From: Acheta domesticus
Lineage: Eukaryota; Arthropoda; Insecta; Orthoptera; Gryllidae
Length of the DNA stretch: 64,000 nucleotides
Direction: 5' to 3'
NCBI GenBank assembly: GCA_031308135.1
Contig: JAHLJT010009436.1
Location: 161,918,885 to 161,982,884, forward strand
The notes under the pieces were generated by a model. It did not search any database, was not told the origin of the DNA, and worked only from the letters and a program-made list of their open reading frames with translations. The position numbers and the translations under genes were made by a program. This document shows, one piece after another, positions 45,450-57,195 of the stretch. Each line of letters begins with the position of its first letter. The stretch's first letter is position 1.

Positions 45450-46300
45450 AAGGGATCTAGGCCAGTGTGTCCACAGCAACTGCCTCGAAATTTAAAAGTA
45501 CGCATTGCGCAAATTTCTCCAAGGAGATGGTATATCAGTGGGTACTTGGCCCATTACAGTTTTTTGGAAAAAAAACAGTTAAATTATTGCCCCAGATTTA
45601 CAGATACGAATTCCTATTTTCTCTATGTAAGTAAAGAAGTTATCCATCAAAATGAAATACGTAAGTAATGTTTGAACTTATTAAATGAGAGCAAAATTTT
45701 GAATGATCAGCATGATGAACTCATGAAATGAGAGCAACATTTTGAATTGAACAAAATTTCGAATCCCATTTACTTCAGAGTGAAATTATTGTGTAACTTC
45801 CTACGTTGAGGTTAGGGAGTTACGGACAAATATTGTAATACGGACAAATATCGATAATAAGAGTGATATAATAAATCTAGGGTTACTAGAGGAGATTACT
45901 CTAGTAACTCCTACACATGGTCTTGTTAATTTATTTAACATTTTTGCTATTTTAGTGCAGTCCATTGGGAGCCAGAAGGGGGCTCACCTTTCAAAAGGTG
46001 AGGTAGAATATTTTATTTTTTATTTTGTTTATATTTTTAGTGAGAAAACCCTACGTTTTCCACCTCGAAATACTTCGGGAAAAGATTTGGTAACCAAAAA
46101 AAATCGGATAGTTTTTGGTTTTTGCGTAATAACTTTTTAATGGTTGATCGTAGCGCAAATATACTTTGTACAGTTTTAAAGATCACAAAATTCTCTACAA
46201 ATTTCCTTCATAAATTATTTCTCTCAAGAAAATGGTAATAGAGGTATGATATTTTTAAATCTCATCAAATTTTCACTTTTATTCTGAAGTTGCCCAAAAT
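45450..46300. other. Upstream of lectin gene A, nothing recognised
   Basis: Similarity to the gene B upstream region fades at about 45440 (12300 in gene B). The rest is AT-rich with no gene. Confidence 0.45.
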
Positions 46301-46597
46301 ACGCAGATGTGACCCTTTCCCGAAGAAGGGGCGAAGAAGAGATGTATCCGGCGGGAAGAGCCACTCGCGTAGCTGACAATGCGAGACGCGGTCAACCGTT
46401 CAGGAAAAGCGCTGTAAAACGTTCAGGGGCGAATAACGCGGGCTTCTGGTTTTCTTTTGTGTACGTGCGCATGCGCGCAAGGTCTGAGCGCGTAACCATT
46501 CTGAATGAGCTCCGATGTAAGGAAGTAGCGACACGCCCTCGCTCAGTCAGAATCAGAGCTTGCACAAAGGCAAACATCAGAAGGGCGGGAGAGATAG

Positions 46598-46602
<5 letters not shown>

Positions 46603-46659
<57 letters not shown>
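46603..46659 (+). repeat. (GA)n microsatellite
   Basis: About 57 bp of GA after a GATAGATA start. It gives artefactual Arg-Glu frames. Confidence 0.85.
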
Positions 46660-46662
<3 letters not shown>

Positions 46663-46829
46663 GAAAGCCTCTGAGCTGTGAAAATGAAGAGGGAGCCTTC
46701 GGTTTTGATTGATTGAGTGATTAGTGTTGCCAGGCGCGTCAACTGCTAAAAACGAAGTGATTATAGAACACGGTTTTCTTCTCGAGACGTGGGGGTGATC
46801 TCTCTTTAGAGGACGAGATCTGGCGTCGG

Positions 46830-47220
46830 CTTGCTAGATTTTCAACAACCAGGTATTTCCCAACAGCGGGGTACTGCCCTAGCCGGGACAAGCTCTAAGC
46901 TCCCGACATGTGTGGTACTGTCGTGCACATACGTGTGGGATGATGATAATGATGATGGGAGAAGGAAGGCGAAGGAAAGATTGCGCGCGGTCCATGGCAG
47001 GTTTGTTAGGGTACTACTCCGGAAGTCGTCTCGTGTTGATCGGAGACACCACGGAAAACTACCGATCGGAGCAGCCGGCCGCTAGAATTCTCCTCCAGAT
47101 AGTGGTTCAACTCGACGTAGCTATCTATCTAGTGTCAAAAATCCTGCCAACGTCGGGACTTGAACCGCAGGCCTCCCGGTTGGAGAATTGCAGTAACATC
47201 AAATGATGCCCCGAGCCACC
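46830..47220 (-). repeat. tRNA-derived SINE
   Basis: On the minus strand, GGTGGCTCGGGGCATCA (A-box like) at about 47195-47215 and GCGGTTCAAGTCCCGACG (B box) at about 47150-47170 are followed by a body ending near a GAT-rich tail at 46940. Looks like a SINE of about 300-390 bp. Confidence 0.5.
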
Positions 47221-48539
47221 TATGACGTTGGTGTGTCTTCGGGATAAGGTTAAACATGAGATATGTAAACACGGAGGGGTAAAACTCACTTATCCCGAGA
47301 GTGTGGTTACCTTAAAGGTTTTAGTAGAACAATTAGATCTTTGGTAAGGATTGTGCCTCACTTGGAGGCAGACCGTTGCGGCCGAGCAGGGATCGCTTGT
47401 GCGTCGCCTGCGAGGTTCGCCCAGCCCTCCGGGAGCTCCCATTTCTATGCTAAACGGGGAGTCGAGGGCGCACGGAACTTTGAGCCGTCTTTTTTTATAT
47501 GGTGTCAACCTTCCACTTGTTTGAAGAAGGCGACCTTTATTTCTTTGCACGCATACGATTTTATATCCCTATTCGAGCTGTGTGCCGTTCCTGATACAGA
47601 ATACGGAAGCAAAGACATTAAGATAAGAGGAAACTGTCCCAGGGCACTCGGAAAAGACAAGAAACTGATACAAAGGGTTCATAAATATTTCAATTTTATG
47701 CTGACAGAGAAGAATGGTTCTAGATAACAAAGAAAGTAGTGACCTAGGCTATGTCACTGCTTACTCTGTGTATTAGTAAAGTAAAATTCTTCGTGTCACG
47801 CAACAGACGTTTACGAGCTGTGAGTCACGAATCAATAAAGCTATTTGAATTCACATCAATATATAGTATATTTGGTTATATTTAAGAGCTTACCAGAGAC
47901 TATCAAACTACGAATAATGGTAGCGAATAAACTTTTTCATTTCCGTTTTACTTTTCTTATCTGCGACGGTCCACTCACTGCAAAGTAGTGAACCAAATCG
48001 AGTGTTATTATTAGCTTCATTCAGGAACATGTGCTTCTATGAATTCGTCATAACACTGGTTTTTAGCCAGCCCTATGTTAGTAAACAAACGAATCGTAAC
48101 CCGCGAAATGCAGCTGTCAACTGAGAGCTCGGCAATCAGTAAAGCGAGTACGTATATGATGAACGCGATCGGGGAGTATTCATTTCAGAAAGAATACTGC
48201 GAATAGTTAAGAGTTGTGCACACATGGATGTACAGACAGATGAATGGACGGACGTTTTGAAAGAAAAAAAAAACAGGAGATCGAAAACTTGAATTTTCGC
48301 TAGCGATTCTCCGCACTGTTACACAACTTTCTCTGTTGTAGGTACATTACTCCGTGAATAAGTACTTATACCCGAAAGGAAAATCTATGTCGAACAAATC
48401 ATACACAATTGGAAAGTGACAATGACAACTGATATTTTTAAAAGAATGTATTTATTTATGCCTCCTTTTAACAAGACAGGTCATCAACGACCTCTATTGT
48501 GTTTACATCAACACATTTATGTTAAAAACTAAAACTATT
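47221..48539. other. Intergenic, nothing recognised
   Basis: Contains a small piece of the CTAGTGGTGCTAC family interior near 48230-48400 (GGACGGACG run, ACAACTTTCTCT). No gene. Confidence 0.4.
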
Positions 48540-49165
48540 GTAGTACCATTATTATATCACATTCACAAATTTGCCTTTTTCTGGTAATTTCAAAATTTTA
48601 ATGCCGTTTGCTGATTTGAACAATGTATATATGCTGCCTTCTATTTTCAGTAGTTTCTTAGTGTTATCAAGTCCTGGATATTCAATAATAATATAGAGAC
48701 TAGATACTGTAGCATTACATTTAGGATAGAATTCAGGGTTGGATTTTTTGACCAGGTGACAGTAATTCAGAGTAAAGTGGCCAATCCGGAAACTTCTAAT
48801 GGTGACTTGCTTTCTTCTTTTGACGATTGATTTCCGAAAACTGGTTTTAGAATAGTTTCTTACTTGATGTAGTTTTGATAACTGTATCATGGCTTGTGAG
48901 TTCCAATAATTTAAACAAGAATCCGTGAAAAGATTTTTCATGCCCTTCTGAGTATCTTGTCTTAGAGAGTTAACACTTGATAATGATGTTGCCAATTTTA
49001 CAGTTGTCTGCTTTCTCATTCCCAATAATTTGCTTATGAGAAGGAATCCAATCTTGTTTTATTTTTATTCCTGTTGTGTTTTGGGTAAATATGAGTTTTT
49101 GGATGTTTTGGATTATTGGGTTACTGGTGTACATGTGTTCAATGACTTTGAGAGTTGACATTGAA
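48540..49165 (-). pseudogene. LINE fragment: RNase H end and C-terminal region
   Basis: The minus strand reads IKQDWIPSHKQIIGNEKAD, the last RNase H block of I-group LINEs (WIPSHxGIxGNExAD with H replaced context). Then, in a shifted frame, RKQVTIRSFRIGHFTLNYCH and PKCNATVSSLYIIIEYPG, the C-terminal zinc region with altered cysteines. It ends at 48552. Different from the I-group LINE at 55-61 kb. Confidence 0.6.
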
Positions 49166-49189
49166 TTGGAGAACTGAGCTTCGAACTCA

Positions 49190-49541
49190 GGCTTGTAGTT
49201 TTGAAATATTAACTTTTTGCAATTTTCTAAAATACGGACAATTCGCCGAAAATGAGACTACCTTAGCATCAGTTTTTGGCCACCCTTTGTTACATACAAG
49301 GAAATACTAATGAAAAGTTTTGAGCGGTTTGGGGAAAATTATTGTTTTTAGAAATTACCTCAATTTAAGCAAAATACGCGAAATCTAGTAGTTATTTAAA
49401 AAATGTACATGACCATTTCGAAAGAACTCATTTTTTACCACAGATTTGTCTAAGGCAAAAATATTTATCTCCAGATTTAGTTTTGAAATGCTAACTTTTT
49501 GCAATTTTCGAAAATGTAGAATTCGTCAAAAATGGAACTTT

Positions 49542-49605
<64 letters not shown>

Positions 49606-49760
49606 GTTATTGTTTCTTCATACATACAAGGGGAAAATTTAAAGGAAAAATGTGGAGCGGTTTTTCAGAAAAAAATGTGGAAAAGAGTTTAAAATTGCCT
49701 ATATTTCTTGCAAAGTTACACTAAAACCACTCATATTTTTGAAAAATTGAACATGGCCTT
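49190..49760 (+). repeat. Fragment of CTAGTGGTGCTAC family interior with TA repeat
   Basis: Blocks such as TGTACATGACCATTTCGAAAG and GGAGCGGTTTTTCAGA match interior sequence at 4790 and 52560. A TA run lies at 49543-49601. Confidence 0.5.
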
Positions 49761-50339
49761 ATTTCAAGATCTATCTTTATAGATGATGATAGGAACGAGC
49801 GTTGTAGACAAATCTGATAATTAGAAATGTTCACTCCCATGTAATAGAAACTATTTTGCATTGATAAACAAACTTCAAATTTGATTTAAAATACCTTTTG
49901 TCAAAATATCCAACCTCCCCACTCCTCTCGCAACTAGCGAAGCAAGGACTTAAGAAAACGTGCGCGTATGATACGAAGTGTATAAGTTTGAAATATTTTT
50001 AGTTTACTTATGATTACGTTTACTTACGTTTCGCAGAGTGATTCAAAAGGTAATGTTTATGTATTGAAATTTGAATTTGTCGCTGATTTTCCCTATAGTC
50101 ACTAGGTTCGCTGGTGAGGACTTGTCTCCCATTACTAGTATGAGAAAGGTCCAAGGCGTTCTGTATTGTCTCTATACTATCTGGTATTATTACAACTTGC
50201 ACCTTGCCACTTGCAATTTGCAATCGTCATTACCACCATTTGCATTCATCATTACCACCATTTGCAATCATCAACACCACCAAATGAATCCATGATCCTC
50301 CACCACCTCCACCATGTATCACCACCTCCAACTCTATCA

Positions 50340-50740
50340 ACTAACCGCACGCCCCTCGCGTTCTGTGTGGTATCGAATGGCGTTGGTTGCGGGGGCGGCG
50401 GTGGAGTTGCAGCGGGAATGTAGTGGCGTCACCGCACGCCCAACACAAGGCTTCAAAGCGCGAAGGTCCACCAGGGACAAATGAACGAATGCTCTGCAAG
50501 AATCGAGACATGAAACGGCCACCGTAACTCGCTCGGCGCGGCGGCGAGGGCCTGGCCGCAGTTCGTCGGCCGCGCCGCTCGGCGTGCCGCGCGCTCCTGC
50601 GGTCGAAAGTTGAAACTCGCAGATACCGCGGTTTGGGAAGTCGACGAGGCGAATCCGCTAACCTAATTCCCGGTGCCATTTTCCAGTTCTGCGCGTGCTT
50701 GTGGGGTTTTAAGAGTCCGAGAACCAACGTATCGCTAACG
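50340..50740. other. CpG-rich block
   Basis: GC-rich and CpG-rich DNA in AT-rich surroundings. A minus-strand frame of 128 codons (50341-50727) is Arg/Pro rich with no known motif. It could be a promoter CpG cluster or a repeat. Confidence 0.25.
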
Positions 50741-51348
50741 AGACCCCTTGTACTGAGGAAATATCGATTTCTTTTATGAAATTCTATTATTTCGGTTATT
50801 AAATTGCGAAATAAATAATGGAAATAGAATTATTCTCAATCGCGCATTTTGAGGTAACATATTAAAACTGCCAAAGATTTAAGCATTTTTCCCATTCTTG
50901 TGAGTGAAATACAGGCGTCATTTTGAAAGATTTGGTGATTCCAATTAATTGGAACAATAAATACCACAGGTACTTTGTTGAATTGTGTAACGAACGGCAG
51001 ATTTCGTTTTACTGAGACAATTCTCATTTTCTAGAAAGTTTGACTTTTGTGTTAACTTCCGGACGCGAAATCCAAAAGGGCAGTTGCCTCGCTGCACGTG
51101 CATAAAACGGCGGGCGCGAGGAATCGTGTTCATTTCGTTTTTCTGTAGAGTTTGTTCAATGATGTGTTAACAAACGTCAAACCTGCACTTGTCATACATT
51201 AGAACACGCACGCTATATTTTAAGTAAATTATATACTATTCTTTTTATTTATTTAAAATTAGACAAACCAAATGTGGCTTTTAAGTGTTGTACGTGTTGA
51301 AATGCCGACCCCATTACCAAATTCCTTTTAAATATTTATAGATATATA

Positions 51349-52497
51349 AACTAGTGGTGCTTCCAACGCACATACTTTCTCGCTCTACTTCTATACGGTC
51401 CCTGCAATTCCACTACTCCATAAACAAGCAAAAGTGTACTATACCAGCGAACCATTTCGGTACCGAGACCCGACAAACGAAACTCAAATTCAACGAACCG
51501 GCACTTATACCAATACGCAACACCAACACCGCCCCTGTCGAACAGAGCCATAAAAGAATAGAACCGACCTATAAAATGGTAAATGCATGATTAAGAAACA
51601 ATTGATAGGATGGTAATACGCATTACAAATATGAGAAGAGAGACAAAAATTGTTAAAAGTTAAAAATTTGAACAAATATATACAGACATTTCCACGACAT
51701 TTATCGCAATTAATTATATTTTAGTCAAAACGTAATTCTATCAATTTTATCATTAGGAGCCGGTAATTTTCAACATGCGAAAAACATGTCTTTCAAACAT
51801 GACCAAGAAAGGCAGCGATAAACCGCATTACGAAGTATTCGTAAGCCTAGAAATTAATAATAATTTCCAAACCGTTCGGGATTGTAAGTTTATCGCATGC
51901 CTTCTGGTTATATTGTATTAGAATTTAGCGTTAAAATGCTCATAATTTTACTTAAACTGGTTCATACAGATATATACTAGACAACTGTTGATTTCACATG
52001 TCATACGCTTCAGAAATCTAATAACAGAGTTGAAAAATTGTTTAAAAGACGCAGTTAGGGAAAACACAGACAAGTCCTGTCTATTTATCTATATTGAATC
52101 TATTCGTGAGTAGAAGTACTTCAAATGATTTTCAATAAAGTATCTACACGCTTCAGTGTTTTTTTCCTGCAACATCACATTCATCAAATTAAAATTCCCC
52201 ACGGGGGATCGAACTCGGTACCTTCGTTATTGAAGATCTCAGCCGGAAGGTGCATTAACCAACCGCGCTACGGGACCGACTTGCGGAACAACTGCTAATA
52301 TTTCAGTCAAAACGATCTTGTATCACTTCTATCATTAGGAAGCCGGTAATTGTCAACATGCAAAAAACATGTCTTTCAAAAAACATGACCAAGAAAGGCA
52401 GCGGTAAACGGTTTACTCCACATAATTTATCGGATGATCGGCATTTGGAAAATAACTACTGCGAGAAAGTATGTGCCATTCTATAGCACCACTAGTT
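51349..52497. mobile_element. 1.15-kb TIR relative of the CTAGTGGTGCTAC family
   Basis: Left AAACTAGTGGTGCTTCCAAC with GCACATACTTTCTCGC; right GCGAGAAAGTATGTGCC with TAGCACCACTAGTTT. These are inverted repeats of about 37 bp. Inside, a ~110-bp segment (CATTAGGAGCCGGTAATT...) occurs twice at about 51722-51830 and 52304-52413. A tRNA-like unit precedes the second copy. Confidence 0.6.
52195..52283 (-). repeat. tRNA-like sequence (SINE head)
   Basis: On the minus strand there is an A box TAGCGCGGTTGG and B box GAGTTCGATCCCC. A CCTTC/GAAGG anticodon stem encloses a 20-nt loop, too long for a mature tRNA. Acceptor strands do not pair well. SINE head or pseudo-tRNA. Confidence 0.5.
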
Positions 52498-53245
52498 TAT
52501 TTATATATTTACCTTCCCTTCTTACACACGTGCAGAAAATTTAAAGAAAAAAAATTGGAGCGGTTTTTGAGAACATTTTTTTTGTCAATTTGAATCGCAA
52601 TTTACGCAAAAAGTATTCGTTTTTCCAAAAAATGGTACATGACCTTATTTGAAGTGCTAATTTTGTACAACCGACTTTGTCTGAGGCGAAAATCTCTATC
52701 TTCAATTTTACAGTTTTTAAACAGTTTTTTGCAATTTTCCAAAAATAGGGCCTATCAACGAAAATGATGCCTACGTCATTCCCTTCAACGTTCTTCGCAC
52801 TATTCAACAACAAAATATAATCAAAAAATTTGGAGCCTTTTTTAATTTACAAAATCTCAAAATGGGCTTCATGTAAAGTATCCTTAAATACTAAGATATC
52901 GGTTTCAAATTCAAGAGGAGATTCAAGACGAGTAAAAACCATTGGGGAATATCAATTTTGAAGAAAATCGACCGAACGGTTTAGGCGCTAGCGTTGACCA
53001 CAGACGGACAGACGGACGGAATGCCGTCAATCGATTTTGAAGTATGAAGAAGCAACTAATCATGGATTTTGACTACACCACGAGATAGAGGATTTTTTTT
53101 CTAAATTTAGCAACAGGTTTTATCCACTTTTTTGTCACCAGACCCCTGCTATAAGAGATTTTCTGGCGAAAATTCCCCGTTTCCCGCCGCACGATTACAT
53201 AACTTTCTCTTCTTACGAAGTATTCGTAAGGCGAGAAAGTAAAAA
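52498..53245 (+). repeat. 3' part of the CTAGTGGTGCTAC family
   Basis: Matches the family interior and ends GCGAGAAAGTAAAAATG. It includes the CACAGACGGACAGACGGACGG run at about 53000. Confidence 0.6.
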
Positions 53246-53254
53246 TGTTCATTT

Positions 53255-54210
53255 ACCCTGTGCGTGCCCTTAAAAGAACCCTGGCAGGGGCCCGGGAAAA
53301 ATAAATCCCTCCGACAATTGTCTGTCCTGACGACATTTCGTATTTAATTGACTAAGACCGACATCCGGCGGAGAAAGTGAGAATCACACGCCGGCGTTTA
53401 AGGAAATGCCGACAGGGCGCGCTCGCTCGAAAATCGACGCGCCCGCACCTTGGGGATGCCGACGACCCGCGCCAGGGCAAGCTTCAAAGGAAGCCTAGCC
53501 GAACACAGGGCAGAACTATTGTAACGTCGTACACGGGGCTCGACCGACAGCCACCCCGCCGTGCAGGGCTGAGGGTTGGCATCTGTGGTCGGGATGGCGG
53601 CAGCCGGACCTTTCAAGTCGTGCAGTGGGAGGGGTTGTCTTGTGGTGCCGGGCGGCGGCCGGACCTCGGTCTCTGCAGGGTGCGAGCCGGGGACGTTTCT
53701 GGGAAGGCGGCTGTCAGTGCGCATAAGGGATGATGTGTGACGACAGAACTCGGCCTGCAGATGGCGGCAGGCCCCATCCGGTCAAAATCTGTCATGAGAA
53801 CACGTGGGCCGCGGGTCGCCTGCGTGGGAGGTCGGTCACGTGACCTTTCACAAAAGAGGCCAGCGAAGGAAACGGTAATTCATTCGTGTCTGAGCAGAAT
53901 CGAGGTGTGGATGCACCACACTTGCGTGCAGGACAGTGCGGAGACGAACGGGGCTCGTGAGTGCAATCCATGTGTTGGAACGCCGTTGTGGAAGAGTTAT
54001 TCCGTGTGACTGCGGTCACGGAGTGGCACTCGTTGAATAGTGGCGAGGGCTACAACTCAGATCTTCAATCGGCTAAGGATCGCTTCTGTGATCAGGGGAA
54101 CAGAGGTCTTCCAGAACAGTGAGAACTAAATTATATGTGTAAATAACTGTACAATAAACTTGTATATAGCAAAATCTCAGGTCTGAGATTACCGTAGTAT
54201 TCCCACGACG
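53255..54210. other. GC-rich block, possible LTR
   Basis: A 0.95-kb GC-rich block beginning TGTGCGTGCCC and ending GACGTCACA, with ACAATAAACTTG near 54150 like a polyadenylation region. No protein motif. A TG...CA solo LTR is one reading; no target duplication seen. Confidence 0.3.
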
Positions 54211-54721
54211 TCACACTATCGTGAGTAGCCGTCTCGGCAGAAAATAACCCAAACGACAAATAAATCTCAGAAGTGATCGTAAAATCTTGTTAGAGTGAAT
54301 TAATTTGTAGTTAAGAAGTGCCATTTTCTGGAATATATTGCGATGTAGTGAAATGTTATATAAGTACAATATTGTTAATATCGGAATAAAAACTTTAAAA
54401 ACGTTGACTGCGATATTCACGATACAATAATCGTAGATGGTTGTGTCGAGGTAAAGCGCTGATAATTCTTTTTCAGCACTCATGCGTGAAAACTAGTACT
54501 TATCTTTACTGTTTATTGATTGGAAAGTGTTACTTTGCCGTACGCGTACGGCAAAGAAGTCATGACCATATAAAACAATCGCGCGCCGCAAAGCAAACAA
54601 CAAACTGGGGCGACACGAATCAACAAGACTGCCGCCTCGCACAAGGGGAATGATACCAATAGTATATACATGTAAGTTTTCATCAGTTCTTGCTTCAAAA
54701 TCGTGAAGTGATGTGAAAGGT

Positions 54722-55187
54722 GCGTTTATGGGTAGTCTACTAAAAAGAATTGAGCTATTAATATTTAGGTAGATTCACTTTTCGGAGGAGGCGTACCTGC
54801 GCATTGGGAATCATTAGAACACCGCAGGAAAAGAGCACGACTTTGCGTAATGTACAAATCTTACACTGGTGTCTCTACATGGCAGGAAATACTGGGAAGG
54901 CTAGATAAACCAGATTATTTTAATGGATTTGATCATAAATATAAAATTAGAAACAAGAAGTCAAAGAACGGACGTAGGCAAATTCTCCACTGTAAACAGA
55001 ACAAACGTAGATTGGAACGATTTACCTGCGGTAGTTTTTGAGTCCATTCCTTGCTCAGCGCGTGGTTTTAGAAACAAATACAGGAAATTAGTCAATAGGG
55101 TGAAAACGTGCAGTGAAGTGAAGTGAAGTGAATGGGTGATTATGGGTAGTCGAGTAAAAAGTATTGGAGCTATTAGTATTTAAGTAA
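54722..55187 (+). pseudogene. LINE 3' end fragment with GTGAA tail
   Basis: The frame LCVMYKSYTGVSTWQEILGR then passes to LETRSQRTDVGKFSTVNRTN, WNDLPA and FRNKYRKLV in another frame. This arrangement is the C-terminus of a common insect LINE type whose clade I cannot name with confidence. A GTGAAGTGAAGTGAA tail follows at about 55115. A ~48-bp block (GGGTAGTC.AGTAAAAAG) before it recurs after it at 55140. Confidence 0.5.
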
Positions 55188-55686
55188 AGTGTTATGAGGT
55201 GCAGTGAAGTGTAGTGAAGTGCAGTGAAGTGATTTCATTTCGTTCTCTTTATTTCTATAATCTAAAGTGTCTTTTATAGGCTATTCTGAAAAAAGTTTGT
55301 ATTTATTGATTTATGTTAACAAGTGTTTTACGTGTTAGAAGTATAATAATTATTATAAGTATTGCATATTATTATATTGTAGTGTTAGTTAAAAATGTTT
55401 ATCCATATTTGTCTGAATATGATTATGAGTGAATAGGTGCAGGCTGGTGTGTATGCGAGGGTTCCTAGGTCTTTGTAGGATATGTATGTAAACATGTATG
55501 TTTGTAGGTAGGAATATTTGTGTCATTCGACTCGTGGATTCCGTAGGGACAACATCGTTCTCGCTGCGTGTCCGCACCGAAGTCTGTGATACGAGTTTTG
55601 AAGTGTAAAGTGTAAAGTGTCAAGGTATCTATTTATACGGAAAATCTACTGTACTAACTACAAGAATACAGTCAAGCCGCCAGCGT
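55188..55686. other. Probable 5' leader of the I-group LINE
   Basis: No gene. The element's true 5' end is not obvious; it may start anywhere between 55190 and 55600. Confidence 0.35.
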
Positions 55687-57171
55687 TTGCAGCTGGCTGG
55701 ACTTATTATGCCAAATGGTGATTACAACAGCAACATAACCAAAGAATCTACCAACATGACGAACAACCAAGAAGGTAAGAAGTCATATGCTAGTGTAGCT
55801 ACAAGAGATGTATTCCCCAACAAGGATCAAGCTATAGTAATAGAATCAAAAGAAGGACTTACTATAAAAGACTATTTAAATAAGCTAGCCACAATTGTTG
55901 ACTCTACGAATATAAGGTTTATATCAAGGATTTATAACAACAGAGTATGTGTTTTCTTAAGCAGTAAGGAAATTGCTGACTATATAACAGATAATCATAG
56001 TAATATTAATATCCAAAACCATATCTTAACAGTCAGGCCCCTAATAAGTAAACAAAAGAGAATTATCATCTCAAATGTCTGTCCTATCATTAATCACGAT
56101 GTAATTGAAAGAGGGCTAATCAAGAGAAACATACAAAATCACTCTAACATTTCTTTCATTAAAGCAGGAGTTACAGAACCTGGTTTCTCACACATTATGA
56201 GTTTTAGGAGGCAGATTTTTATTGATCCAGAGGACATTAACAAGGTACCAGATTCAATGACCATATTTTATGATAATACAACATATAGGATTTACTTTAC
56301 AAGTGACACCATGCCATGCTTCAATTGTAAACAAGCTGGTCATCTTGCCAACCAGTGCCCTACCAAGATCTCCACTTTAAATGCTCACTATGTTAACCAA
56401 GAATTAAAAGAAAGTCATGAACAGGAGTCAGTGATAACACAAGAACTGTCACAAAACACACTGAACCAAAAAGAAGAACATAGTATGGTTAATAACAAGA
56501 ACTTACCAATTATCAATAAAGGAACTTTAACATCTGAATCTCCCTCTCAAGCTGATGATGATAACTGCACACCCAAAACTACTAATAATGACACTTCAAA
56601 ACAATGTCAAGAACAGGAGGCAATGATAACACAAGAAGTGCCACAACACAACTTGAACCAGATAGATGAGCAGAGTATGGTTAATAGCAGTAACTTACCA
56701 ATTGTGAATAAAAGATCTTTAACAAGTGAATCTTCCTCTCAACCTGATACTGATAATTGCACATCCAAAACTACTAATAATGACATCCCAAAACAACCAA
56801 TCAAGAAAAAGAAAAAAACTAAAAATGATAAAAGTGAAAACACAGTAACACAAGAAGACATTCAAATCAAATCTATTGATGAACTAATTAAGCCTATCCA
56901 GAAGATCATTGATGAAAAACCTGAACAATTTCCACTCAATTACATACAATTTAAAAATTTCCTTGAAAACTCCTTTGGAGCTAAAAACCCTATTATTATA
57001 GCTAAAGACTATCCCTGTGACACTCAGTCTATTATCCAGATGATGACTAATACATATCCTCTCCTAACAGAAAGATCCATTAAAAACAGGTTCACCAGAA
57101 TTATAAACAAATTAAAAATCAGTAACCCACTTAATGAAGACTCAGGAAGTGATACTTCTACTTCTGTTTAA
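55687..57171 (+). CDS. I-group LINE ORF1 (gag-like, single CCHC knuckle), intact
   Basis: 494 codons, uninterrupted. Start options are 55687 and the second Met at 55708; I keep the first. An RNA-binding fold region is followed by the zinc knuckle CFNCKQAGHLANQC at about residues 211-224. A Gln/Asn/Ser-rich middle contains two tandem copies of a 64-residue segment (about residues 244-371). A Lys-rich patch and a helical C-terminal part follow. In LINEs this protein coats the RNA in a ribonucleoprotein. The stop is 24 nt before the ORF2 start at 57196. The intact frame contrasts with broken ORF2. Confidence 0.85.
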   Translation: MQLAGLIMPNGDYNSNITKESTNMTNNQEGKKSYASVATRDVFPNKDQAIVIESKEGLTIKDYLNKLATIVDSTNIRFISRIYNNRVCVFLSSKEIADYITDNHSNINIQNHILTVRPLISKQKRIIISNVCPIINHDVIERGLIKRNIQNHSNISFIKAGVTEPGFSHIMSFRRQIFIDPEDINKVPDSMTIFYDNTTYRIYFTSDTMPCFNCKQAGHLANQCPTKISTLNAHYVNQELKESHEQESVITQELSQNTLNQKEEHSMVNNKNLPIINKGTLTSESPSQADDDNCTPKTTNNDTSKQCQEQEAMITQEVPQHNLNQIDEQSMVNSSNLPIVNKRSLTSESSSQPDTDNCTSKTTNNDIPKQPIKKKKKTKNDKSENTVTQEDIQIKSIDELIKPIQKIIDEKPEQFPLNYIQFKNFLENSFGAKNPIIIAKDYPCDTQSIIQMMTNTYPLLTERSIKNRFTRIINKLKISNPLNEDSGSDTSTSV

Positions 57172-57195
57172 ATTTAATAAATAGAAATATATTTG

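Noticed and set aside
46309..46742. Arg-Glu and Ser-Leu repeat proteins
   Set aside because: Translation of a GA microsatellite on each strand.
50341..50727. 128-codon GC-rich frame as a host gene
   Set aside because: Composition-driven, no motif, no splice or promoter support.
52195..52283. A tRNA gene with an intron (20-nt anticodon loop)
   Set aside because: The CCTTC/GAAGG stem is tempting, but the acceptor and T stems pair poorly and it lies inside a repeat; SINE head preferred.
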